This document shows positions 1 to 6,530 of a stretch of DNA of 8,976 nt, piece after piece. This DNA is from an uncultured Oscillibacter sp. Lineage in GTDB: Bacteria; Bacillota; Clostridia; Oscillospirales; Oscillospiraceae. Position 1 is the stretch's first letter. Each line of letters starts with the position of its first letter. The position numbers and the translations under genes were made by a program. The notes below the pieces were generated by a model. That model had not been told where the DNA came from, did no database searches, and saw nothing but the letters and a program-made list of their open reading frames with translations. The stretch is taken from assembly GCA_910588175.1 (NCBI GenBank), contig CAJUQQ010000074.1, positions 1 to 8,976 of the forward strand, given 5' to 3'.

Positions 1-2
1 AC

Positions 3-140
3 TATTTGGTGAAGGAGCTGGATATTCTGATTGAGAACCTCACCGCCTATTCCCAAGCCCTGAAATCCGGCGACGCGGAGCGGGTCCGGGCTCTTTTGCG
101 AGAGGGCCGGGAGCTGAAAGCCGCCGCCGGCGGAAACTGA
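3..140 (+). CDS. tyrA: Prephenate dehydrogenase, C-terminal end (partial)
   Basis: Only the last 45 codons and the TGA stop are in the window; the 5' end lies outside. TyrA oxidatively decarboxylates prephenate to 4-hydroxyphenylpyruvate, the committed step to tyrosine, in the cytoplasm. The visible tail is an amphipathic helix (KELDILIENLTAYSQAL, then SGDAERVRALLREGRELK). This is the usual ending of clostridial prephenate dehydrogenases, where a helix of the dimerisation domain is followed by a 'GD..RL..LL..GRE.K' pattern. Catalytic and NAD-binding residues are not visible, so the call rests on this tail and on position: in clostridia tyrA commonly sits just before aroB in this operon. The stop is 15 nt before the aroB start, so the genes are co-transcribed. 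Another small helical C-terminus is possible, but the context strongly favours tyrA. Confidence 0.72.
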   Translation, partial: YLVKELDILIENLTAYSQALKSGDAERVRALLREGRELKAAAGGN

Positions 141-155
141 ACCGGAGGAACGGCC

Positions 156-1214
156 ATGCGGACGATACCTGTTAAGACGAACCCGCCCTACACCGTGACC
201 ATCGGGCCCGGCCTTCTGCGGGACTGCGGGGCGCGGCTGCGGGAGCGCATTCCCCCCTGCCATATGGCGGTGGTCACCGATTCCATTGTGGGGCCGCTGT
301 ACCTGGAGACCGTCACGGAGAGCCTGAGCGCGGCGGGCTATGCCGTCAGTACCTTTGAATTCCCCGCCGGGGAGGAGAGCAAGAACGTCTCCACCCTGTC
401 GGACATCCTGGAGTTTCTGGCAAGGGAGCGGTTGACCCGCTCTGACTGCCTCATCGCCCTGGGCGGCGGCGTGGTGGGGGACATGGCGGGCTTTGCCGCC
501 GCCGTGTACCTCCGGGGCATCCGGTATGTGCAGATGCCCACCACAATGCTCTCCGCCGTGGACTCCTCCGTGGGGGGCAAGACCGCCATCGACCTGAAGG
601 CCGGGAAGAATCTGGCCGGGGCCTTCCTCCAGCCCGCCGCCGTGCTGTGCGATACGGACTGCCTGGAAACCCTGCCGCCAGAGGTCTTTGCCGACGGGAC
701 GGCGGAGGCGGTGAAAACCGGGGTCCTCTGCGACGAGGGCCTGTTTGCCCTCTTTGAGGACGGCACGCTGAAGGCGGACCCGGCGGAGGTTATCGCCCGG
801 TGCGTGGAGTACAAGGCCGGGGTGGTGGAGCGGGACGAGAAGGAGCAGGGAGAGCGGAAGCTCTTGAACCTGGGCCACACCGTGGGCCACGCCATTGAGA
901 AGTGCAGCGGCTATGCCATCCCCCACGGCCACGCCGTGGCGGCGGGGCTGGCCGTCATGGCCCGGGCGGCGGAGCGGCTGCGCTGGACCAGTGGGCCCAT
1001 TGCGGAACGCGTCGGCAGGTGCCTGGAAGCGCAGGGACTGCCGGTTTCCACGGAATTTTCCCCCGAGGCCCTGGCGGAGGCGGCGCTTGCGGACAAGAAG
1101 CGGGCGGGGGATTCCATCACCATCGTGGTCCCGAAGGAAATCGGGACCTGTGAACTGCTGAAGATTCCGGTGTCGGAGCTTTTGTTCGTCATCGGGACGG
1201 GATGGGAGGCGTAG
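156..1214 (+). CDS. aroB: 3-dehydroquinate synthase
   Basis: Converts DAHP to 3-dehydroquinate, the second step of the shikimate pathway; a cytoplasmic NAD+- and metal-dependent enzyme. At 352 residues it has the usual family length. The N-terminal Rossmann-like domain has the NAD-binding GGGVVGD (residues 103-109), then the signature PTTMLSAVDSSVGGKTAID (128-146) and the GKNLAGAF substrate loop. The C-terminal helical domain carries the metal ligands: E184 in GTAEAVKTG, H241 in LNLGHTVGHA and H257 in PHGHAVAAG. No expected residue is missing. ATG 156 is preceded by GGAGG (144-148) at 7-nt spacing and starts at the family's usual N-terminus. The TAG stop directly abuts the aroA ATG, implying translational coupling. 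Confidence 0.97.
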   Translation: MRTIPVKTNPPYTVTIGPGLLRDCGARLRERIPPCHMAVVTDSIVGPLYLETVTESLSAAGYAVSTFEFPAGEESKNVSTLSDILEFLARERLTRSDCLIALGGGVVGDMAGFAAAVYLRGIRYVQMPTTMLSAVDSSVGGKTAIDLKAGKNLAGAFLQPAAVLCDTDCLETLPPEVFADGTAEAVKTGVLCDEGLFALFEDGTLKADPAEVIARCVEYKAGVVERDEKEQGERKLLNLGHTVGHAIEKCSGYAIPHGHAVAAGLAVMARAAERLRWTSGPIAERVGRCLEAQGLPVSTEFSPEALAEAALADKKRAGDSITIVVPKEIGTCELLKIPVSELLFVIGTGWEA

Positions 1215-2438
1215 ATGGACGTTCAAATCACCCCCCGCCGCCTCTCCGGCGTGGTGACGCCGCCCCCCAGCAAGTCCCTGGCCCACCGGTATGTCATCGC
1301 CGCATCCCTGGCGGCGGGGACCAGCTCTGTCAAAAATGTGGCCTTTTCCGAGGACATCGAGGCCACCCTCCGCTGCATGGGGGCTCTGGGGGCCCGGTGG
1401 GAGGTTTCGGAGCAGGGCCTTCGGATCACCGGCATCGGCGGCGAGCGCCGCCCCTTTGGGGACCTGCCCCGGTTCGACTGCGGGGAGTCCGGGTCCACCC
1501 TCCGGTTTTTGCTGCCCATTGCCCTGGCGGTGGACCAGGGGGGGACCTTCACGGGCCGGGGACGGCTGATGGAGCGGCCCCAGCAGCCCTATTTCGACCT
1601 CTTTGACCAGCGGGGCATTTTCCACGCCCAGGAGGAGGGCGTCCTCACCGTTCGGGGAAGCCTGTCCCCCGGGGAGTACCGCCTCCGGGGGGATGTGTCC
1701 AGCCAGTTTTTCACCGGCTTGCTTCTGGCCCTGCCTCTGCTGGAGGGGCCCAGCGTGATCATCAGCACCACGAAGCTGGAGTCCGCTCCTTACGCCGCCA
1801 TGACCATGGGGGTGCTGGCCCGGTGCGGCATCCGGGTGCGCTGGTCTCAGGCCCTCAACGGTTTCGGCGTGGAGCCGGGGATCTACAGCCCCTTTGAGGA
1901 GACGGTGGAGGCGGACTGGTCCCAGGCCGCCTTCTGGTACGCCGCCCTTTCCCTGGGAAGCAACCTGCGGCTTCGGGGTCTGAACGGCCAGTCCTCCCAG
2001 GGGGACGCGGCGGTGGTGGCCCACTATAAGAAGCTGTCCCTCACCGGAGAGGTGAAAATCAGCCTGGCCGACTGCCCGGACCTTCTGCCGCCTCTGGCGG
2101 TGATGGCCGCCGTCCGGCGGGGAACCACCCGCTTCACCCACGCCGCCCGCCTCCGGCTGAAGGAGAGCGACCGGCTGGCGACGGTGGCCCGGATGCTGAA
2201 AGCCCTGGGGGGCGCGGCCGCCGAGGAGGAGGACGGGCTGACGGTTTACGGCGTCTCCACCCTTCCCGGCGGCGTGGTGGACGGGGCCAACGACCACCGC
2301 ATTGTCATGGCCGCCGCCGTGGCGGCCACCCGCTGCCAGGGGGCTGTGGTGATCCGGGGAGCGGAGGCGGTGAGGAAGTCCTACCCTAATTTTTGGCGGG
2401 ATTACGAGGATTTGGGAGGTGCGGTGCATGTCCTCTGA
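1215..2438 (+). CDS. aroA: 3-phosphoshikimate 1-carboxyvinyltransferase (EPSP synthase)
   Basis: Transfers enolpyruvyl from PEP to shikimate-3-phosphate, giving EPSP; this is the glyphosate target. The 407 residues make a compact but complete two-lobed enzyme (about 427 in E. coli). Visible motifs: PPSKSLAHR (17-25; K20, S21 and R25 match E. coli K22, S23, R27), CGESGSTLRFLLPIA (89-103), SSQFFTGLLLALPL (162-175), TKLESAPYAAMT (186-197), the catalytic Asp in ADCPDLLPP (D289), RLKESDRL (314-321, E317), NDHRIVMA (359-366), and the terminal RKSYPNFWRDYEDLGG. In the PEP/glyphosate loop the E. coli P101 position is Phe98, while the G96 equivalent (G93) is kept. This is a natural clostridial subtype, not a point mutant. 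GGGAGG (1204-1209) gives the start. The 3' end overlaps aroC by 11 nt. Confidence 0.96.
   Translation: MDVQITPRRLSGVVTPPPSKSLAHRYVIAASLAAGTSSVKNVAFSEDIEATLRCMGALGARWEVSEQGLRITGIGGERRPFGDLPRFDCGESGSTLRFLLPIALAVDQGGTFTGRGRLMERPQQPYFDLFDQRGIFHAQEEGVLTVRGSLSPGEYRLRGDVSSQFFTGLLLALPLLEGPSVIISTTKLESAPYAAMTMGVLARCGIRVRWSQALNGFGVEPGIYSPFEETVEADWSQAAFWYAALSLGSNLRLRGLNGQSSQGDAAVVAHYKKLSLTGEVKISLADCPDLLPPLAVMAAVRRGTTRFTHAARLRLKESDRLATVARMLKALGGAAAEEEDGLTVYGVSTLPGGVVDGANDHRIVMAAAVAATRCQGAVVIRGAEAVRKSYPNFWRDYEDLGGAVHVL
2414..2419 (+). promoter_or_regulatory. Shine-Dalgarno deciding the aroC start
   Basis: GGGAGG lies inside the last codons of aroA. It is 8 nt before ATG 2428 but overlaps the in-frame GTG at 2419, so only the ATG can be served by it. 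The ATG also matches the family N-terminus (M-S-S-E-F-G-N-I-L-R), so aroC is taken to begin at 2428. Confidence 0.8.
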
Positions 2439-3519
2439 ATTTGGAAACATTCTCCGGGTCGGCGTCTTCGGCCAGTCCCACGGGCGGGCCATCGGCGTGG
2501 TGATGGACGGCCTCCCCGCCGGGGAGGAAATCGACCTGGAGGAGCTCCGGCGGTTTTTGGACCGCCGGAAGCCGGGAGGCAGTCCCCTCTCCACCGCCCG
2601 AAAGGAGACGGACGCGCCGGAATTCCTCGCGGGCCTGGAGGGAGGAAAGACCTGCGGCGCGCCGCTGTGCGCCGTCATTCAAAACGCCGACCAGCGCTCG
2701 AAGGACTATGGCGAGCTCCAGGATAAGCCCCGTCCGGGCCACGCGGACTACACGGCCTGGGCCAAGTGGGACGGCCGCGCCGACATGCGGGGCGGCGGGC
2801 ACTTCTCCGGCCGCCTGACGGCCCCGCTGTGCGTGGCCGGGGGAATCGCGAAGCAGATTTTGGCCCGCCGGGGAATCTTCGTGGGGGCCCACCTGGCCGC
2901 CGTGGCGGGGATACCCGACCGGCCCTTTCCCCTGCGTCCCACGGCGGAGCTGTTCGCGGAAACCGCCGCCAAGCCCTTCCCCGTCCTGGACAACGGGGCC
3001 GGGGAGCGGATGCGGGCCGCCATACTGGAGGCGAAAGACAGCCTGGACAGCGTGGGCGGCGTCATTGAGTGCGCCGCCATCGGCCTTCCCGCCGGGCTGG
3101 GAGAGCCCATGTTCGGGGGGGTGGAGAACCGGCTGGCCGCCGCCCTCTTCGGCATCCCGGCGGTAAAGGGCGTGGAGTTCGGCGAGGGTTTCCGGTCCGC
3201 CGCTCTCCGGGGCTCCCAAAACAACGACCCCTTTACCGTGGAGGACGGCCGCGTCCGGGCGGAGAGCAACCACGCCGGGGGTATCCTGGGGGGCATCACC
3301 ACCGGCATGCCCCTGACGCTCCGGGCGGCGGTGAAGCCCACGCCGTCCATCGGGCAGGCCCAGAAAACCGTCCGCCTCTCCCGGATGGAAGCGGCGGAGC
3401 TGACCATCCGCGGGCGGCACGACCCCTGCGTAGCCCACCGGGCGGTCCCGGTGGTGGAGGCGGTAACCGCCGCCGTTCTGCTAGATTTACTTTTGGAGGG
3501 AAATCATGGAACTTTCTGA
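2428..3519 (+). CDS. aroC: Chorismate synthase
   Basis: Performs the last common step, anti-1,4-elimination of phosphate from EPSP to give chorismate, using reduced FMN. With the start at ATG 2428 the protein has 363 residues, normal for the family. Motifs in order: GNILRVGVFGQSHGRAIG (6-23) with the active-site His18; DRRKPGGSPLSTARKETD (45-62); PRPGHADYTAWAKW (101-114) with His105; RGGGHFSGRLTA (121-132), the clostridial form of the usual RGGGRSSAR motif; FGEGF..ALRGSQNND (251-267); NHAGGILGGITTGMPL (281-296); KPTPSI (303-308); and GRHDPCVAHRAVPVVEA (329-345). All hallmarks are intact. There is no fused flavin reductase, so reduced FMN must come from elsewhere in the cell. It overlaps aroA by 11 nt and pheA by 14 nt. 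Confidence 0.97.
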   Translation: MSSEFGNILRVGVFGQSHGRAIGVVMDGLPAGEEIDLEELRRFLDRRKPGGSPLSTARKETDAPEFLAGLEGGKTCGAPLCAVIQNADQRSKDYGELQDKPRPGHADYTAWAKWDGRADMRGGGHFSGRLTAPLCVAGGIAKQILARRGIFVGAHLAAVAGIPDRPFPLRPTAELFAETAAKPFPVLDNGAGERMRAAILEAKDSLDSVGGVIECAAIGLPAGLGEPMFGGVENRLAAALFGIPAVKGVEFGEGFRSAALRGSQNNDPFTVEDGRVRAESNHAGGILGGITTGMPLTLRAAVKPTPSIGQAQKTVRLSRMEAAELTIRGRHDPCVAHRAVPVVEAVTAAVLLDLLLEGNHGTF

Positions 3520-4642
3520 CATCCGCGCCAAGATTGACGCCGTTGACGACCAGCTCCTAGCGCTCTTTCTGGAGCGCATGGACCTGGCCGACCAGGTGGC
3601 CGCCTATAAAAACGAGCACCACCTTCCCATTTTGAACAAACAGCGGGAGCGGGCGGTCCTTGCCAAGGTGACGGAGAACGCCGGAACCCGGGAGCGTTAC
3701 GCCTACCACCTGTTCTCCACCCTCTTCGAGCTGGCCCGGTCCCGCCAGGCGGAGCTCATCGACGCCCCCACCCGGGTAGGGGCCCAGGTCCGGGCCTGCC
3801 TTCAAAACCGGGACCAGCTCTTTCCCCAGACGGGGCTGGTGGCCTGCCAGGGCGTGGAGGGGGCCAACTCCCAGGCGGCCTGCGACCGCATCTTCCCCCG
3901 GGGGAACATCATGTATGTCAAGACCTTTGACGCGGTGGTCTCCGCCGTGGAGTCGGGCTTCTGCAAGTTCGGCGTGCTGCCCATTGAAAACAGCTCCAAC
4001 GGCTCTGTCCGGGCGGTGTATCAGCTTTTGCAGGAGCACAGCCTGACCATTGTCCGTTCCACCCGCCTGTGCATCCGCCACGAGCTGCTGGCTCTGCCCG
4101 GGGTGAAGCAGGAGGACGTGACGGAAATCTACTCCCACCAGCAGGCCATCGGCCAGTGCGGCCGCTTCCTGGACGGTCTCAAGGGCGTGAAGGTGATTCC
4201 CTGCGACAACACCGCCGCCGCCGCCAAGCTGGTGGCGGAGTCCGGAAACCGCCATGCCGCCGCCATCTCCTCCCACGCCTGCGCGGCGCTGTACGGCCTG
4301 GAGTGCCTGAACGGCCAGATTCAAAACAGCGACAACAATTACACCCGCTTTATCTGCGTGGCCAAGGACCCGGTCATCTACGCCGGAGCCAGCCGGGTCA
4401 GCCTGATCATCGCCTTTGAGAACAAGCCCGGCGCTTTGTACGAGATGCTGTCCAAGCTGGCGGCCCTGGACATCAACATGACCAAGCTGGAGTCCTGCCC
4501 CGTCAGCGGCAGCGACTTCGAGTTCATCTTCTTCATCGAGCTGGAGGCGGACCTCCGGGATCCCAGCGTCCTTGCCATGCTGGAGGAGCTGGAGCGCAGC
4601 TGCGCCCAGTTCCACTTCCTGGGGAACTACGCGGAAGTGTGA
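3506..4642 (+). CDS. pheA: P-protein: chorismate mutase-prephenate dehydratase with ACT domain
   Basis: Bifunctional cytoplasmic enzyme: chorismate to prephenate, then prephenate to phenylpyruvate, committing carbon to phenylalanine. Residues 1-88 are an all-helical AroQ-type mutase. R7, R24, K35, R47 and E48 line up with E. coli R11, R28, K39, R51 and E52, while the E. coli D48 position is N44. Residues about 108-288 are the dehydratase: GVEGANSQAA (116-125), GVLPIENSSNGSV (156-168) and NNYTRF (277-282) with catalytic T280. Residues about 297-372 are an ACT domain: ENKPGALYEMLSKL, then MTKLESCP. In the ACT domain the Phe-binding ESRP motif of characterised P-proteins reads ESCP (329-332). 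Length (378) is typical. ATG 3506 follows GGAGGG (3495-3500). Feedback inhibition by Phe is expected from the family but uncertain given the changed motif. Confidence 0.95.
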   Translation: MELSDIRAKIDAVDDQLLALFLERMDLADQVAAYKNEHHLPILNKQRERAVLAKVTENAGTRERYAYHLFSTLFELARSRQAELIDAPTRVGAQVRACLQNRDQLFPQTGLVACQGVEGANSQAACDRIFPRGNIMYVKTFDAVVSAVESGFCKFGVLPIENSSNGSVRAVYQLLQEHSLTIVRSTRLCIRHELLALPGVKQEDVTEIYSHQQAIGQCGRFLDGLKGVKVIPCDNTAAAAKLVAESGNRHAAAISSHACAALYGLECLNGQIQNSDNNYTRFICVAKDPVIYAGASRVSLIIAFENKPGALYEMLSKLAALDINMTKLESCPVSGSDFEFIFFIELEADLRDPSVLAMLEELERSCAQFHFLGNYAEV

Positions 4643-4646
4643 GGCC

Positions 4647-5927
4647 ATGGAGAAACTTTACGGCCTTCTGGGCCGGACCCTGGGCCACAGCTGGTCTGCG
4701 CCCATCCACAAGGCCCTGGGCTGTGAGGGCTACCGTCTCATGGAGCTGGAGCCGGAGGCGCTGGAGGGCTTCCTCCGCCGGGAGGACGTCGGCGGGCTGA
4801 ACGTCACCATTCCCTATAAGCGGGACGTAATGAAATACTGCGATTTTCTCGACCCGGCGGCGGAGGCCATCGGCAGCGTCAACACCCTGGTCCGCCGGGA
4901 GGGAAAGCTGTGCGGGTACAACACGGACATCGACGGCTTTTCGTACATGCTCCGCCGGGCGGGCATCTCCCTGGCGGGAAAAAAAGTGGTCATTTTGGGC
5001 AGCGGCGGGGCCTCCCTCACCGCCCAGGCGGCGGCGAGGCGGGAGGGGGCCCGGGAAATCGCGGTGGTCTCCCGCTCCGGGCCGGACAATTATGAGAACC
5101 TGCCGGACCGCCACGGAGACGCGGAAGCGCTGGTGAACACCACCCCCGTGGGCATGTGGCCCCATATGGACGGGGCCCCCGTGGACCTGCGCCTCCTCCC
5201 CGCCGTGACGGATGTGGCGGATGTCGTTTACAATCCCGGACGGACGAACCTGCTTTTGCAGGCGGAGGAGCTGAACCGTTGGAATCCCAGCCCGGGCGGT
5301 GAACTGGGCGAACCGGTCACGCGAAGCATCCGCTATACCGGGGGGCTTCCCATGCTGGTCCACCAGGCCAAGCGGGCGGAGGAGCTGTTTTTCGGCCGCT
5401 CCATTCCGGACGAAGAGACGGAGAAGATCACCGCCCGGCTCTGGCGGGACCAGACCAACCTTGTCCTGGTGGGGATGCCCGGCAGCGGCAAGACCACCGT
5501 GGGCCAGGCGTTGGCGAGGCTTTCCGGCAAGCCCTTTGTGGACCTGGACGAGGAGATTGTCAAAAGGGCCGGAAAGCCCATTCCGGACATCTTCGCCCAG
5601 GAGGGCGAGGGGGCCTTCCGGCAGATTGAGCACGCGGTTTTGACAGAGGCCTGCTCCCGGGGCGGGCAGATTATTGCCACCGGAGGCGGAGCCGTCCTCT
5701 GGTCCGAGAACCGCGCCGCCATGCGCCGCACGGGCCGGGTGTACCGGCTCCGGCGGAGGCTGGAGGACCTGCCCACCGAGGGCCGCCCCCTCTCCCGGGC
5801 GGGAGGGCTGGAGGAGATGGAGCGCCTCCGGGACCCGCTGTACACGGCGGCGGCGGATAAGGAGATCTGGAACGGAACCAGCCCGGCGGAAACCGCCGGA
5901 GAAATATGGAGGGATTTTTATGAGTAA
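4647..5927 (+). CDS. aroE-aroK: Fused shikimate dehydrogenase-shikimate kinase
   Basis: One 426-residue chain covers two successive steps: NADPH reduction of 3-dehydroshikimate to shikimate, then ATP phosphorylation to shikimate-3-phosphate. AroE half (about 1-250): GHSWSAPIH (13-21) for shikimate binding, NVTIPYK (52-58) with catalytic K58, NTLV (79-82), YNTDIDGF (91-98) with D94, the dinucleotide loop ILGSGGAS (116-123), VNTTPVGM (163-170), DVVYNPGRT (192-200) and GGLPMLVHQAKRAEELF (232-248). AroK half (about 270-426): P-loop GMPGSGKTT (276-284), DLDEEI with D301, FRQIE with R325, ATGGGAV (344-350), a short lid LEDLPTEGRPL with R380, and DPLYTAAAD. The linker (about 251-270) has no stop or start of its own. 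ATG 4647 is chosen because homology begins there; further upstream the frame merely crosses pheA. The Shine-Dalgarno is weak (GGAAG at 10 nt), suggesting coupling to pheA, 4 nt upstream. The AroE part has an apparent 17-residue insertion. Confidence 0.94.
   Translation: MEKLYGLLGRTLGHSWSAPIHKALGCEGYRLMELEPEALEGFLRREDVGGLNVTIPYKRDVMKYCDFLDPAAEAIGSVNTLVRREGKLCGYNTDIDGFSYMLRRAGISLAGKKVVILGSGGASLTAQAAARREGAREIAVVSRSGPDNYENLPDRHGDAEALVNTTPVGMWPHMDGAPVDLRLLPAVTDVADVVYNPGRTNLLLQAEELNRWNPSPGGELGEPVTRSIRYTGGLPMLVHQAKRAEELFFGRSIPDEETEKITARLWRDQTNLVLVGMPGSGKTTVGQALARLSGKPFVDLDEEIVKRAGKPIPDIFAQEGEGAFRQIEHAVLTEACSRGGQIIATGGGAVLWSENRAAMRRTGRVYRLRRRLEDLPTEGRPLSRAGGLEEMERLRDPLYTAAADKEIWNGTSPAETAGEIWRDFYE
5274..5324 (+). 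other. Apparent 51-nt in-frame insertion in the aroE domain
   Basis: Encodes residues 210-226 of the fused protein (NRWNPSPGGELGEPVTR). AroE proteins of this clostridial type usually run directly from 'LLLQAEEL' through one Gly into 'I.Y..GLPMLV.QA'. Removing these 17 codons restores that pattern. Several codons (CGT, GGT, GAA twice, CGA) are rare in the neighbouring genes, which prefer CGG/CGC, GGC and GAG. The stretch contains CCCAG...CTGGG and the palindrome CCCGGG. The reading frame stays open. The boundary is inferred from family memory, not from an alignment. Confidence 0.5.
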
Positions 5928-6360
5928 CGAAAAGAAAAGCATCCTGGTGATCAACGGGCCCAACATGAACCTGCTGGGCATCCGCCAGCCGGAAATTTAC
6001 GGCAACACGGACTATGTGGACCTGGAGGACATGATCACCGCCGAGGCGGAAAGGCTGGGCGTGACGGTGTCCTTCTTCCAGTCCAACCACGAGGGGGACC
6101 TGGTGGACGCCATCCAGCAGGCCTACTTCGACAAGGTGGACGGCATCCTCATCAATCCCGGGGCCTACACCCATACCAGTATTGCCCTGCTGGACGCGGT
6201 GAAGTCCGTGGGCATCCCCACAGTGGAGGTCCACATCTCCGACCCCGACGCCCGGGAGGAGTTCCGCCATGTGTCCTACATCCGGGACGCCTGTATCGGC
6301 AGCATCCGGGGCCGGGGCGTCCAGGGCTATCTGGCGGGATTGAAGCTCCTGGCGGAATAA
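5920..6360 (+). CDS. aroQ: 3-dehydroquinate dehydratase, type II
   Basis: Dehydrates 3-dehydroquinate to 3-dehydroshikimate by the type II (anti-elimination, enolate) mechanism; a small flavodoxin-fold protein that usually forms dodecamers in the cytoplasm. The 146 residues match the family length. Motifs: VINGPNMNLLGIRQPEIYG (10-28) with the flexible-loop R22 and catalytic Y27; FQSNHEGDLVDAIQQA (53-68); LINPGAYTHTSIALLDA (77-93); EVHISDPDAREEFRHVSY (103-120) with the active-site His105 and R116; and GSIRGRGVQGYLAGL (127-141). ATG 5920 has GGAGGG (5908-5913) 6 nt upstream and overlaps the aroE-aroK stop by 8 nt. It is the last gene of the operon. It supplies the only dehydroquinase seen here; the fused AroE carries no type I domain. 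Confidence 0.96.
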   Translation: MSNEKKSILVINGPNMNLLGIRQPEIYGNTDYVDLEDMITAEAERLGVTVSFFQSNHEGDLVDAIQQAYFDKVDGILINPGAYTHTSIALLDAVKSVGIPTVEVHISDPDAREEFRHVSYIRDACIGSIRGRGVQGYLAGLKLLAE

Positions 6361-6371
6361 AGGGAAAGGAG

Positions 6372-6405
6372 CCGCGAGAGAAACCCGCCAGGGGGGCTCT
6401 CGCGG
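6372..6405 (+). repeat. Hairpin of the GAGAG-AACCC repeat family after aroQ (partial copy)
   Basis: CCGCGAGAG (6372-6380) pairs perfectly with CTCTCGCGG (6397-6405). An inner CCC/GGG pairing closes a GCCA loop. Sequence and preceding purine run (GGGAAAGGAG) resemble the hairpin at 8546-8577, with A-U changed to G-C at the stem base on both arms. No T-run follows, so it is not a standard terminator by itself. It starts 11 nt after the aroQ stop, in the 3' untranslated part of the operon. Confidence 0.7.
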
Positions 6406-6442
6406 CGCGGGCTGGCGAAAATACGTTTTCGCCAGCCCGCGC
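6405..6442. repeat. 17-bp perfect inverted repeat with TACG loop
   Basis: GCGCGGGCTGGCGAAAA (6405-6421) and TTTTCGCCAGCCCGCGC (6426-6442) are exact reverse complements separated by TACG. In RNA this is a very stable stem capped by a UACG (UNCG-type) tetraloop. It sits between the plus-oriented hairpin after aroQ and the minus-oriented repeat after the Cys-rich gene. No T-run follows on either strand. It may be a junction palindrome of the repeat cluster or an RNA-stabilising 3' structure. Confidence 0.85.
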
Positions 6443-6523
6443 AAGGTTTTCAGACCGTTCAAAAGTTCCGAAAACCTTCTGATGGAAAACGAGAGAACCC
6501 TGTTAAGGGTTTCTCTCGTTTCC
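6443..6523 (-). repeat. Two-hairpin dispersed repeat, copy 1
   Basis: Read on the minus strand, this has hairpin A (6523-6484: GGAAACGAGAGAAACCCT, a short loop, AGGGTTCTCTCGTTTTCC, with single-base bulges), then ATCAGAAG, then hairpin B (AAGGTTTTCGGA pairing with TCTGAAAACCTT, 12 bp including one G-U). The same order recurs on the plus strand at 8546-8621. From CTCTCG to CGGA the two copies match at 27 of 29 positions, and the last 14 nt are identical. It lies in the sense direction 46 nt past the stop of the minus-strand Cys-rich gene. Hairpin A followed by GTTTTCC could act as that gene's weak terminator. Confidence 0.8.
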
Positions 6524-6530
6524 AGCCGGA

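Noticed and set aside
2419..2427. GTG at 2419 as the aroC start
   Set aside because: It overlaps the GGGAGG that would have to serve it; ATG 2428 has correct spacing and the family N-terminus.
2386..3438. Minus-strand open frames opposite aroC and pheA
   Set aside because: Same shadow effect; the plus-strand frames carry all catalytic motifs and ribosome binding sites.
4572..4646. ATG 4572 as the start of aroE-aroK
   Set aside because: The extra 25 residues are an out-of-frame reading of the pheA 3' end and lie before the conserved AroE beginning.
4533..5981. Long minus-strand open frame opposite aroE-aroK
   Set aside because: Pro/Arg/Gly-rich sequence with no family features, entirely antisense to a well-supported enzyme; a compositional shadow.
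6372..6523. Hairpin cluster as a CRISPR array or tRNA
   Set aside because: Units are inverted, not direct, with no regular spacers, and no cloverleaf or CCA end is visible.
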